Part shown: positions 1 to 6,216 of the stretch, piece by piece
How positions within the stretch are numbered: position 1 is the stretch's first letter
Layout of the letters: every line of letters starts with the position of its first letter
DNA from: Bacteroidota bacterium
GTDB lineage: Bacteria > Bacteroidota > Bacteroidia > Flavobacteriales > Flavobacteriaceae
Direction: 5' to 3'
Assembly (NCBI GenBank): GCA_021793135.1
Contig: JAJYTI010000046.1
Coordinates: 1 to 13,255, forward strand
Length of the DNA stretch: 13,255 bases
The notes under the pieces: model-generated
Seen by the model: only the letters and a program-made list of their open reading frames with translations
The model's database searches: none
Told to the model about the DNA's origin: nothing
Position numbers and translations under genes: made by a program

Positions 1-1
1 T

Positions 2-553
2 TTAGCCGATATTATATCTATTATAATCGCAATTTTCAGTACTTCTCAAATTCTAGAAAAATTAAAAGATGATCCCGCTTTATTTATTTTTGGCGGAGTA
101 CTTATGCTAGCATATGGTATTATAACCTATGTTCAGACCAATAGATCTATCTTTAAAATAGTTAGAGAACATTACGCATTAGTAGTAAAACGGAATTTAG
201 GAAGTTTATTTCTAAAAGGTTTTTTGCTCAATTTTGTAAATTTTAGTGTGCTTGCAGGATGGATTGGAATTCTTATTATTGCGACTACTGCTACTTCGAG
301 TACTCAAGAAATGTATGTGTTTCTTTCTGTAGTTTTGATTACATTTTTCTCAATAGATTTAATCAAAATTATGTTGGCAAAAAAGTTGAAAAACAAAATG
401 ACGCCAAGATTTATTTTTAATGCCAAACGATGGATTAGTATACTTATCATGGCATTTGGAGTCCTTCTATTGATTCAAGGAATATTTCATAACAAATTGA
501 AAACCGACTTGAATCTCTTACCTAATAATGAAGCAATCACTTTGAAAAAGTAA
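2..553 (+). CDS. LysE family transporter, 3' part (5' end outside window)
   Basis: The reading frame is open from the left edge, so the true start lies upstream. The 183 visible residues are the C-terminal part of a small polytopic inner-membrane protein. Hydrophobic segments fall at about residues 4-15, 29-43, 75-95, 105-120 and 142-158 of the visible part. The central 'FLKGFLLNFVNFSVLAGW' stretch resembles the second conserved repeat of LysE/RhtB exporters, where the usual form is KGFLxNxxNPK followed by a hydrophobic helix; here the proline of that motif is replaced by Phe. An Ala-Asp near the start of the visible part ('LADIIS') fits the helix that follows the first repeat. The family exports amino acids or related solutes, but the substrate cannot be read from sequence. 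The gene ends 2-3 bases before a bidirectional terminator and converges on tRNA-Cys. The family call is fairly secure; the substrate is unknown. Confidence 0.72.
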   Translation, partial: LADIISIIIAIFSTSQILEKLKDDPALFIFGGVLMLAYGIITYVQTNRSIFKIVREHYALVVKRNLGSLFLKGFLLNFVNFSVLAGWIGILIIATTATSSTQEMYVFLSVVLITFFSIDLIKIMLAKKLKNKMTPRFIFNAKRWISILIMAFGVLLLIQGIFHNKLKTDLNLLPNNEAITLKK

Positions 554-555
554 AT

Positions 556-595
556 AAAAAAAGCTATCTCTATAATTAGAAATAGCTTTTGTTTT
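556..595. terminator. Bidirectional intrinsic terminator between LysE-family gene and tRNA-Cys
   Basis: The left arm AAAAGCTATCTC (559-570) pairs with GAAATAGCTTTT (579-590) around an 8-base loop, with one C-A mismatch. A T-rich tract follows on the plus strand (587-595), and a run of T follows on the minus strand (556-562 read in reverse). It can therefore stop both the leftward tRNA-Cys transcript and the rightward transporter transcript. Confidence 0.8.
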
Positions 596-599
596 GTTG

Positions 600-670
600 A
601 GGCATCGAGCGGATTCGAACCGCTGTACAAGCTTTTGCAGAGCTCTGCCTAGCCACTCGGCCACGATGCC
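600..670 (-). tRNA. tRNA-Cys (anticodon GCA)
   Basis: Read on the minus strand this folds as a complete cloverleaf. The 7-bp acceptor stem is GGCATCG (670-664) with CGATGCC (607-601). The anticodon stem GAGCT/AGCTT contains one G-U pair, and its loop CTGCAAA contains anticodon GCA. The T arm is GCGG-TTCGAAT-CCGC. The discriminator base at position 600 reads U, the known identity element for cysteinyl-tRNA synthetase. The next three bases read CAA, so CCA is not encoded and must be added after transcription. A TAnnTTTG element at 688-695 is positioned to start transcription about ten bases upstream, and the hairpin at 556-595 ends it. The gene is co-oriented with folB, so read-through from folB is also possible. 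Confidence 0.97.
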
Positions 671-687
671 TTTTGCAAAGAATAGCG

Positions 688-695
688 CAAACTTA
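688..695 (-). promoter_or_regulatory. Probable -7 element for tRNA-Cys
   Basis: The minus strand reads TAAGTTTG, a full match to the Bacteroidota primary-sigma -7 consensus TAnnTTTG. It ends 17 bases before the first base of tRNA-Cys, which would give a 5' extension of about ten bases. I see no convincing -33 TTG at the usual distance, so the call rests on the -7 match and its position. Confidence 0.5.
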
Positions 696-771
696 AATAA
701 AAATATTTTAATAAGCGAATATCTGTTATAGATTAATATTTAATAAAAGTATTGTTTTAAAAATTATGGTA

Positions 772-1131
772 TTACTCTCTGTTTTGTTCTAAGCAAACAC
801 TTACTTGAGCTACATCTCCTCCTATAGGTGGATTTATTTTTGCAACCGATACCATAACTTTATTTACAGCACTAGATTCTTTCAAAACTCGATCTATAAT
901 TCGTTTGCTTACATGCTCTAGTAGCTTCGATCGGATTGCCATTTCTTCCTTTACGATGCGATTTAATAAAACATAATCTACCGTATCAGCTAATTCATCG
1001 CTTTTAGCTGATGGATTTAAGTTTGCCCAAACCTTTAAGTTTACTAGATATTCCGAGCCAATTGCAGCTTCCTCCATTAGACATCCATGATAACTATAGA
1101 CGCGAATGTCTTTTAAGTGAATCACTCCCAT
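772..1131 (-). CDS. folB: Dihydroneopterin aldolase
   Basis: FolB converts 7,8-dihydroneopterin to 6-hydroxymethyl-7,8-dihydropterin plus glycolaldehyde, a cytoplasmic step of tetrahydrofolate synthesis. The 119-residue length is normal for the family. Visible hallmarks are Tyr-His-Gly at 14-16 and a pterin-pocket Glu near residue 21. The 'DTVDY' motif at 49-53 supplies the catalytic Tyr53. 'LLEH' at 70-73 includes the Glu that holds the pterin. Lys98, in 'AKINPP', corresponds to the catalytic lysine. The ATG at 1131 is the natural start: the conserved first beta-strand follows at once, and a -7 element lies 15 bases upstream. The gene diverges from glnS and is followed, about 100 bases on, by tRNA-Cys on the same strand. 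No other folate genes are in the window. Confidence 0.93.
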   Translation of the reverse strand: MGVIHLKDIRVYSYHGCLMEEAAIGSEYLVNLKVWANLNPSAKSDELADTVDYVLLNRIVKEEMAIRSKLLEHVSKRIIDRVLKESSAVNKVMVSVAKINPPIGGDVAQVSVCLEQNRE

Positions 1132-1146
1132 ATTTATTTATTTTTG

Positions 1147-1154
1147 CAAAGATA
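1147..1154 (-). promoter_or_regulatory. Probable -7 element for folB
   Basis: The minus strand reads TATCTTTG, a perfect TAnnTTTG match. Fifteen bases separate it from the folB ATG, so the predicted leader is only about nine bases. It is one arm of an inverted repeat with the glnS -7 element. I see no clear -33 TTG. Confidence 0.55.
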
Positions 1155-1161
1155 GTTTTAA

Positions 1162-1169
1162 TATCTTTG
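1162..1169 (+). promoter_or_regulatory. Probable -7 element for glnS
   Basis: TATCTTTG is a perfect TAnnTTTG match and ends 17 bases before the glnS ATG, giving a predicted leader of about 11 bases. A TTTG at 1143-1146 could serve as the -33 element, but the 15-base spacing is shorter than usual for flavobacteria. Confidence 0.6.
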
Positions 1170-1186
1170 TTTCATACTTACATATT

Positions 1187-2872
1187 ATGGAAAAAGAAAC
1201 CACAAGCCTGAATTTTCTAGAGCAAATAATAGAAAAAGATTTAAAAGAAAAATATACGAAAGATCAATTACGCTTTCGTTTTCCGCCAGAGCCTAATGGT
1301 TATTTGCACATTGGGCATGCATCATCTATTTGTCTAAATTTTGGATTAGGACAAAAATATAATGCACCGGTAAATATGCGTTTTGACGATACCAATCCAC
1401 TTAGTGAAAAGCAAGAATATGTAGATGCTATAAAACGTGATGTAGAGTGGTTAGGTTACGAATGGGCAGAAGAAGTATACGCATCCGATTATTTCCAACA
1501 ATTATATGATTGGGCAGTTGTGCTTATCAAAAAAGGATTAGCCTATGTAGACTCTCAATCTGCAGAAGAAATTGCAGAACAAAAAGGTACACCAACAACT
1601 CCAGGAGTTGCAAGTCCATATAGAGATAGAAGCGTAGAAGAAAACATGGAATTGTTTGAAGCTATGCGTGATGGTAAGTATAAAGACGGAGAACATGTTT
1701 TACGTGCTAAGATAGATATGGCTTCGCCAAACATGCTAATGCGTGACCCTATCATGTATCGTATTGTTAATGATACACCTCACTATCGTACTGGAAATGA
1801 TTGGAATATTTATCCAATGTATGATTGGACACATGGTGAGAGTGATTATATAGAACAAATTTCACACTCGTTCTGTACATTAGAATTTTTACCTCACCGT
1901 GAATTATATGATTGGTTCTTAGACCAAATTTACGATGATAAAAAGATTCGTCCTATTCAACGTGAGTTTGCGAGACGTAACTTAAGCCATACGGTAGTTA
2001 GTAAACGTAAACTTTTACGTTTAGTAAATGAAGGTGTGGTAAAAGGATGGGATGATCCAAGAATGCCTACAGTTTCTGGTTTACGTAGAAGAGGATATAC
2101 GCCTGAGTCTATTGTAAACTTTGCAAATAGTATTGGAGTTGGAAAAAGAGAGAATTTAATCGATGTTTCTCACTTAGAATTTTTTATTCGTGATGACCTG
2201 AATAAAAAAGCAAATCGAGTAATGGCTGTTCTAGATCCAGTAAAACTGGTAATCACTAACTATCCAGAAGGACAGGAAGAGTGGTTAGAAACAGAAAATA
2301 ATCCAGAAGATGAAACTGCAGGTACGAGAAAAATTCCTTTTAGCAGAGAAATTTATATTGAGCGTAGTGACTTTAAAGAAGAAGCAAATCGTAAGTTTTT
2401 CCGTTTAACTTTAGGTAAAGAAGTACGTTTAAAAAGTGCTTATATTATTAAAGGAGAATCGGTAGTTAAAGACGACGAAGGAAATATTTTAGAAATCCAT
2501 TGTACGTACGATCCTGATTCTAGAAGTGGTAGTGGTACAGAAGCATCTAAACGTAAAGTAAAAGGTACGTTACACTGGGTGTCTGTTCCACATGCATTAG
2601 AAGCTGAGGTTCGTTTATACGATAGATTATTTTCTGTACCGGATCCAGAAAGTGATAAAGATGTGGATTTTATGGAATATGTAAATCCAAATTCTTTAGA
2701 GGTAATCACTGGATATGTAGAACCAAGCCTTAAAGATTTAAAAGTAGAAGATAAAGTACAGTTCCAACGAATAGGATATTTTGTAGTAGATAAAGATACT
2801 ACCGCAGATAAATTAGTTTTCAATAGAACAGTACCTTTAAGAGATTCATGGGCTAAAATTAAAGAATCTTAA
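1187..2872 (+). CDS. glnS: Glutaminyl-tRNA synthetase
   Basis: This is a class I aminoacyl-tRNA synthetase that charges tRNA-Gln directly with glutamine in the cytoplasm. At 561 residues it is close to the E. coli enzyme. The Rossmann catalytic domain (about 25-330) carries the HIGH motif in 'PPEPNGYLHIGHA' at 33-45 and the KMSKS-equivalent 'VVSKRK' at 270-275. The segment 'GWDDPRMPTVSGLRRRGYT' (287-305) is typical of GlnRS and not of bacterial GluRS. The C-terminal third (about 340-555) is the double beta-barrel anticodon-binding region. The ATG at 1187 gives the expected short N-terminal extension and lies just downstream of a -7 element. The gene diverges from folB. Its presence alongside gltX suggests that Gln-tRNA synthesis need not go through misacylated Glu-tRNA(Gln). 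Without the rest of the genome, absence of GatCAB cannot be shown. Confidence 0.97.
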   Translation: MEKETTSLNFLEQIIEKDLKEKYTKDQLRFRFPPEPNGYLHIGHASSICLNFGLGQKYNAPVNMRFDDTNPLSEKQEYVDAIKRDVEWLGYEWAEEVYASDYFQQLYDWAVVLIKKGLAYVDSQSAEEIAEQKGTPTTPGVASPYRDRSVEENMELFEAMRDGKYKDGEHVLRAKIDMASPNMLMRDPIMYRIVNDTPHYRTGNDWNIYPMYDWTHGESDYIEQISHSFCTLEFLPHRELYDWFLDQIYDDKKIRPIQREFARRNLSHTVVSKRKLLRLVNEGVVKGWDDPRMPTVSGLRRRGYTPESIVNFANSIGVGKRENLIDVSHLEFFIRDDLNKKANRVMAVLDPVKLVITNYPEGQEEWLETENNPEDETAGTRKIPFSREIYIERSDFKEEANRKFFRLTLGKEVRLKSAYIIKGESVVKDDEGNILEIHCTYDPDSRSGSGTEASKRKVKGTLHWVSVPHALEAEVRLYDRLFSVPDPESDKDVDFMEYVNPNSLEVITGYVEPSLKDLKVEDKVQFQRIGYFVVDKDTTADKLVFNRTVPLRDSWAKIKES

Positions 2873-2944
2873 TAAATAATATTTTAAAGAATTAATTGCT
2901 ATTAACTTAACCGCTTATTAACATAAAGTGTATGCTAATGTTCA

Positions 2945-2952
2945 TATATTTG
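2945..2952 (+). promoter_or_regulatory. Probable -7 element for the YtxH-like cassette
   Basis: TATATTTG matches TAnnTTTG and ends 39 bases before the ATG of the YtxH-like gene, predicting a leader of about 30 bases. No clear terminator is seen after glnS (2873-2944), so some read-through is possible. I see no convincing -33 element. Confidence 0.5.
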
Positions 2953-2991
2953 ATAATGAATTATTGTTAAACTAATTTAAAACCAAATAAT

Positions 2992-3321
2992 ATGAGTTCA
3001 AATACAGGAGAAACATTATTAGCTTTATTAACCGGTGCAATTATTGGTGCTGGAGTAGGAATTTTATATGCACCAGCAAAAGGTAGCGAAACTCGAAAGA
3101 GAATTGGCGATGAAGCTCAAAAAGCGGGTGAGCGTTTAAAAGAGGGGGTAGAAGAAACTGCAACCAAACTTTCTAAAAAAGCTCAAGAAGCTAGATCTAG
3201 TTTTGAAGAAAAATTATCTGATACACTAGAAGGCGCTAGCGATAAAGCAGATGATATTTTATTAGCTTTAGAAAGGAAACTAGAAGGTCTTCGTAAAGAA
3301 AATGCGAAATTAAGTAAATAA
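2992..3321 (+). CDS. YtxH domain-containing protein
   Basis: This is a 109-residue protein. A short polar N-terminus (1-6) is followed by one glycine- and alanine-rich hydrophobic segment at about 7-27 ('LLALLTGAIIGAGVGILYAP') and then a long charged, probably helical or coiled-coil tail rich in Lys, Glu and Ala (30-109). This is the YtxH (PF12732) pattern, including the 'LYAPAKGSETRKRI' region just after the membrane segment. Family members are linked to envelope or general stress responses, but the molecular role is not known. It is the first gene of a three-gene run with a 10-base gap to the next. The upstream A-rich leader lacks a clear Shine-Dalgarno, as is usual in this phylum. The family call is strong; any function is inference. 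Confidence 0.85.
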   Translation: MSSNTGETLLALLTGAIIGAGVGILYAPAKGSETRKRIGDEAQKAGERLKEGVEETATKLSKKAQEARSSFEEKLSDTLEGASDKADDILLALERKLEGLRKENAKLSK

Positions 3322-3331
3322 GAACTCACTT

Positions 3332-3700
3332 ATGCCGTATCGTAACTTCGGAGATAACCTGCACGAAATAGGGGATAAGATAGTAGAATACGGAGAGTAT
3401 AAATTGGATTATTACAAGTTACTCTTGTATAAAGCAGTCATGAAAATGGCTCGATCCTTTTTCTTTACTCTCTTATTTGGAGCTATTTTATTACTGATTT
3501 TCTTTTTTCTTTCTTTTGGACTTGCTCGTCTTATTGGGGAAGCATTAGGAAACGTAGCCTATGGTTATTTTATCATGGCTGGTTTTTATCTTCTCTTGTT
3601 GATTCTAGTTTCTGCCTTTGGGAAGAAAATTCTAGAACGAAAGATTTTAATGAAAACTTCGGAATGGTTTGTTCATGAAGAATATAAGAGAGAAAAATAG
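3332..3700 (+). CDS. Holin-like DUF1469/YqjE-type membrane protein
   Basis: This 122-residue protein has an amphipathic N-terminal half-helix (1-38, 'EIGDKIVEYGEYKLDYYKL'), two strong membrane spans at about 42-67 and 75-95 joined by a short loop, and a charged C-terminal tail. This is the layout of the 'phage holin 3_6' superfamily (PF07332, DUF1469), which includes E. coli YqjE. Despite the family name nothing here suggests a phage: no endolysin, structural or integrase gene lies nearby. It sits between a YtxH-like gene (10-base gap) and a small basic protein gene (4-base gap), so the three are very probably co-transcribed. A structural role at the inner membrane is likely but unproven. Confidence 0.78.
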   Translation: MPYRNFGDNLHEIGDKIVEYGEYKLDYYKLLLYKAVMKMARSFFFTLLFGAILLLIFFFLSFGLARLIGEALGNVAYGYFIMAGFYLLLLILVSAFGKKILERKILMKTSEWFVHEEYKREK

Positions 3701-3704
3701 ACTT

Positions 3705-3947
3705 ATGAGGATAAATAAAAGATATAAAAGTTTTGATGAGCTAGATCGCGATTTAATGCTATTAAAGCTCCAAGCTGATGTATGTAGAGAAGAAATCCGT
3801 ATGGTTTCACAGCGAACTAAAAATGCTTTTAGACCAGCGGAAATGACAAGAACTTTTGTTTCCTCTTATGTACGACGAACCCTAACGAGTAGGGCTATAG
3901 ATATAGCATTGAATTTAGTGCGTACATGGCGCTATCGTAAATATTAA
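3705..3947 (+). CDS. Small basic hypothetical protein (third gene of the YtxH cassette)
   Basis: The ATG at 3705 gives an 80-residue protein that starts 4 bases after the preceding stop. An in-frame TTG at 3669 would extend it by 12 residues into the upstream gene, but ATG with tight spacing is preferred. The N-terminal half (residues 5-36) is a predicted helix, 'SFDELDRDLMLLKLQADVCREEIRM'-like in heptad character. A linker follows, then a strongly basic C-terminus (48-80) with several Arg and a mildly amphipathic 'AIDIALNLVRTW' segment. It may belong to a flavobacterial family of short proteins that follow YtxH/holin-like genes (possibly DUF6327), but I am not sure of the number. In architecture and position it recalls E. 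coli YqjK, third gene of yqjDEK. The function is unknown. Confidence 0.72.
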   Translation: MRINKRYKSFDELDRDLMLLKLQADVCREEIRMVSQRTKNAFRPAEMTRTFVSSYVRRTLTSRAIDIALNLVRTWRYRKY

Positions 3948-3969
3948 ATATAGATCTTTATTAAATAAC

Positions 3970-4005
3970 AAAACGCGTTTTAGAAGCCTCTAAAACGCGT
4001 TTTTC
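3970..4005. terminator. Strong bidirectional terminator between convergent genes
   Basis: A perfect 15-bp stem (3970-3984 with 3989-4003) closes a 4-base loop, with T-rich DNA on the plus-strand exit and T's after A-rich DNA on the minus-strand exit. It lies between the small basic protein gene (+) and the AI-2E transporter gene (-), so it can end both transcripts. Each arm contains the 12-bp self-palindrome AAAACGCGTTTT. Confidence 0.92.
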
Positions 4006-4023
4006 TTATTACTTTAATGTGAA

Positions 4024-5076
4024 TTAAGATTTTCCTTCTCCTAAAACCTCACTCCAAGCTTTAACTTCATCTATTTTACTGGTAATAATTTTTATAATAG
4101 CTAATGCTGGAATACATAAGAACATTCCAGATATTCCCCATAGCGATGCACCAATTAATATTCCTATAAAAGTGAAAAGTGCATTTATTTTTACCTTCGA
4201 TCCAATTACAAAAGGTAGGATAATATTTCCATCAATCGTATGAATTACAATATAGCTTATCAATACATAAAGTGCTGTGATAGGACTATTTGTAGCAAAA
4301 GCAAAAAAGCATGCTATTATTCCAGATAATGTTATTCCTACATAGGGTATTATATTTATTATTCCGGTTAGTACTCCAAGTAGTATAGCATATTTTACTC
4401 CAAATATAGCTAGAGCAACAGAGGTTAAAATAGTGACGATAAGCACTTGAATACTCACACCAATCAAATAACTTTTTGTCATTTTTTCTACTTCAGAAAC
4501 TGTTTGTTTTACAATACCGCTGTGTTTGTTTGAAAATACATGGATTAGAAAATTGTATAATAATCTTCTGTAGCTTAAAATGAATATAAAAAAGATGAGA
4601 CAGAAGGCTAAGAATCCTAAACTAGAAGAAAACATGCCTACGGTAAAACTTAATATTACACCTGAGGATGACATTAATTCATCCAATCCTTTATCGATAT
4701 AATCGAATTGTTTGGTTGCATTAATTCCAATATTGTTTTCTACCCAAACTTGCATATCATCAAAGACGGTTTCAAATTGTTCTTTTAAATCTGGCAAATC
4801 ATTACTAAAATCAGACAATTGTAAACTAAAAAATATACTTAATCCAACGATGACTATTAGAATGATAAATACCGAACTAAAAGTAGATAGTAGTCGTGGA
4901 AACTTAAGTTTCTGTTCTAAATATTTTGCAAATGGTCGAAACAGCAATGCCAATAAAAAAGCAAGAAAAAATGGTGCTATAATGCTTTCGCCTATAACTA
5001 ATAAATAGCCTATGCAAAGAACACTTATTAATACTAAAGTTAGCTTTAGAATGAATGGTAATTGTATTGTTTTCAT
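4024..5076 (-). CDS. AI-2E family transporter (PerM/TqsA/YdiK type)
   Basis: This is a 350-residue polytopic inner-membrane protein of the family first named for autoinducer-2 export (PF01594). Membrane segments are visible at about 10-28, 32-47, 62-85, 148-168, 205-225, 229-245, 247-261, 265-280 and 300-328. A long, mostly soluble loop (about 88-145) separates the N-terminal spans from the core, as in the family. Conserved signatures are 'NIIPYVGITLSG' (241-252), 'DGNIILPFVIGSKVKINAL' (282-300) and 'LWGISGMFLCIPALAI' (312-327). The length is normal. Some family members appear to act as exporters or ion antiporters, and the substrate here cannot be inferred. The gene stands alone: a terminator separates it from the upstream SPFH gene, and it converges on the YtxH cassette. 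I could not find a confident -7 element in its leader (5077-5180). Confidence 0.9.
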   Translation of the reverse strand: MKTIQLPFILKLTLVLISVLCIGYLLVIGESIIAPFFLAFLLALLFRPFAKYLEQKLKFPRLLSTFSSVFIILIVIVGLSIFFSLQLSDFSNDLPDLKEQFETVFDDMQVWVENNIGINATKQFDYIDKGLDELMSSSGVILSFTVGMFSSSLGFLAFCLIFFIFILSYRRLLYNFLIHVFSNKHSGIVKQTVSEVEKMTKSYLIGVSIQVLIVTILTSVALAIFGVKYAILLGVLTGIINIIPYVGITLSGIIACFFAFATNSPITALYVLISYIVIHTIDGNIILPFVIGSKVKINALFTFIGILIGASLWGISGMFLCIPALAIIKIITSKIDEVKAWSEVLGEGKS

Positions 5077-5180
5077 AAAAAGAAATCAGCAGTTAGTTAT
5101 GTTGATAATCAATTTAAAAAGTAATAAACTAATATAAGTAGATTTTATCTTATTTGTTACTTCTAAGTACAATACAAATA

Positions 5181-5215
5181 AAAAATCCGTTTTAAATAAG
5201 CTAAAACGGATTTTT
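5181..5215. terminator. Intrinsic terminator of the gltX-SPFH operon
   Basis: A perfect 14-bp stem, AAAAATCCGTTTTA (5181-5194) with its complement at 5202-5215, closes a 7-base loop. Read on the minus strand it ends in a T run followed by TATTTG, so it terminates leftward transcription 25 bases after the SPFH stop codon. Confidence 0.88.
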
Positions 5216-5239
5216 AGATAAAATTATTTTAAAAAAAAA

Positions 5240-6169
5240 TTACTTGTTTTTCTTTTCTTTCTCTTCGTTTTGCTTTTTGATTTGTTCTCCTATTTGGTTA
5301 CTTGCTACAAAGGAAGCAAGCATATCATTAAGCATATCACTACCAGCTTGTGGACTATTTGGTAATAATATCAAGTTAGAGTTTGTACCCTCGCCTAAAG
5401 ATTGAAGTGTATCGTAGTGTTGTGTTACAACAATTAGGGCAGAAGCTTCTTGTGAGTTGATACCTATCTTATTTAGTATATCTACACTTTCTTCTAGTCC
5501 TCTCGCAATCTCACGTCTTTGATCCGCAATACCTTGTCCTTGTAATCGTTTACTTTCTGCTTCTGCACGTGCTTTAGCTACAATTCTAATACGATCGGCT
5601 TCTGCTTCATATTCTGCAGCAGTCTTTGCACGTTCCGATGCATTTATTCGGTTCATTGCGTGTTTTACGTTCTCGTCTGGATCTATATCGGTTACTAAAG
5701 TTTTAATAAACTTATATCCGTAGCTTAACATCGCATCATTCAGCTCTTCGCTAACGGCAATAGCAATATCATCTTTTCGCTCAAAAACATCGTCTAATCG
5801 CATCTTAGGCACTTCTGCGCGCACTACATCAAATACATACGAGGTAATTTGTCCGTGTGGATCTTCTAATTCATAAAACGCATCGTATATTTTTTCTTGC
5901 CCCACTCTAAATTGTACAGAAATTTTAAGTCGTACAAATACATCATCCTTTGTTTTAGTTTCTACTATAACGTCTAGTTGTTGTACTTTAAGATTTACTC
6001 GACCTGCAATTTGGTCTAATACAGGAACTTTAAAATTGATTCCTGGAGAAGAGATTTTCTGAAACTTTCCAAAGCGTTCTACAATCGCAGCACTCTGTTG
6101 TTTTACAACAAAGAGGCCGTTTAAAATAATTAGAAAAATAACTCCTAATATAATATAACCTGTTATCAT
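5240..6169 (-). CDS. SPFH/band 7 domain protein (stomatin/QmcA-like)
   Basis: This is a 309-residue membrane-anchored protein. A single N-terminal hydrophobic helix (3-21) is followed directly by the band-7/SPFH domain (about 22-175), including 'AAIVERFGKFQKISSPGINFKVP' character at 27-49 and 'DVFERKDDIAIAV' near 127-139. A helical Ala/Glu/Arg-rich stretch follows (about 175-225, 'AEYEAEADRIRIVAKARAEAE'-like), then a charged Lys/Glu tail. Such proteins oligomerise into membrane-microdomain scaffolds or cages and often modulate proteases. Most operonic stomatin-like proteins pair with an NfeD protein; none is visible here. Instead the gene follows gltX after 47 bases with no terminator or -7 element between, so co-transcription with gltX is likely. 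A strong hairpin ends the unit. Confidence 0.9.
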   Translation of the reverse strand: MITGYIILGVIFLIILNGLFVVKQQSAAIVERFGKFQKISSPGINFKVPVLDQIAGRVNLKVQQLDVIVETKTKDDVFVRLKISVQFRVGQEKIYDAFYELEDPHGQITSYVFDVVRAEVPKMRLDDVFERKDDIAIAVSEELNDAMLSYGYKFIKTLVTDIDPDENVKHAMNRINASERAKTAAEYEAEADRIRIVAKARAEAESKRLQGQGIADQRREIARGLEESVDILNKIGINSQEASALIVVTQHYDTLQSLGEGTNSNLILLPNSPQAGSDMLNDMLASFVASNQIGEQIKKQNEEKEKKNK

Positions 6170-6216
6170 ATACTTTTTTGAATAAAAATAACTAAAATCT
6201 TCTAATTATCTTCTTG

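Noticed and set aside
2440..2823. A 127-codon minus-strand frame within glnS
   Set aside because: It lies wholly inside the anticodon-binding region of GlnRS; Ser/Leu/Thr-rich antisense translation is typical of a shadow.
3332..3700. A prophage remnant, because the protein belongs to a family named phage holin
   Set aside because: There are no other phage genes, the neighbours are chromosomal envelope genes, and the family includes ordinary chromosomal proteins such as YqjE.
3669..3704. A TTG start that would extend the small basic protein by 12 residues
   Set aside because: It would overlap the upstream gene by about 30 bases, while the ATG at 3705 sits 4 bases after the upstream stop.
5566..5571. 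A second CACGTG core inside the SPFH gene (GCACGTGC) as a possible second parS
   Set aside because: The flanks do not match the parS arms and the bases simply encode Ala-Arg-Ala in the helical region.
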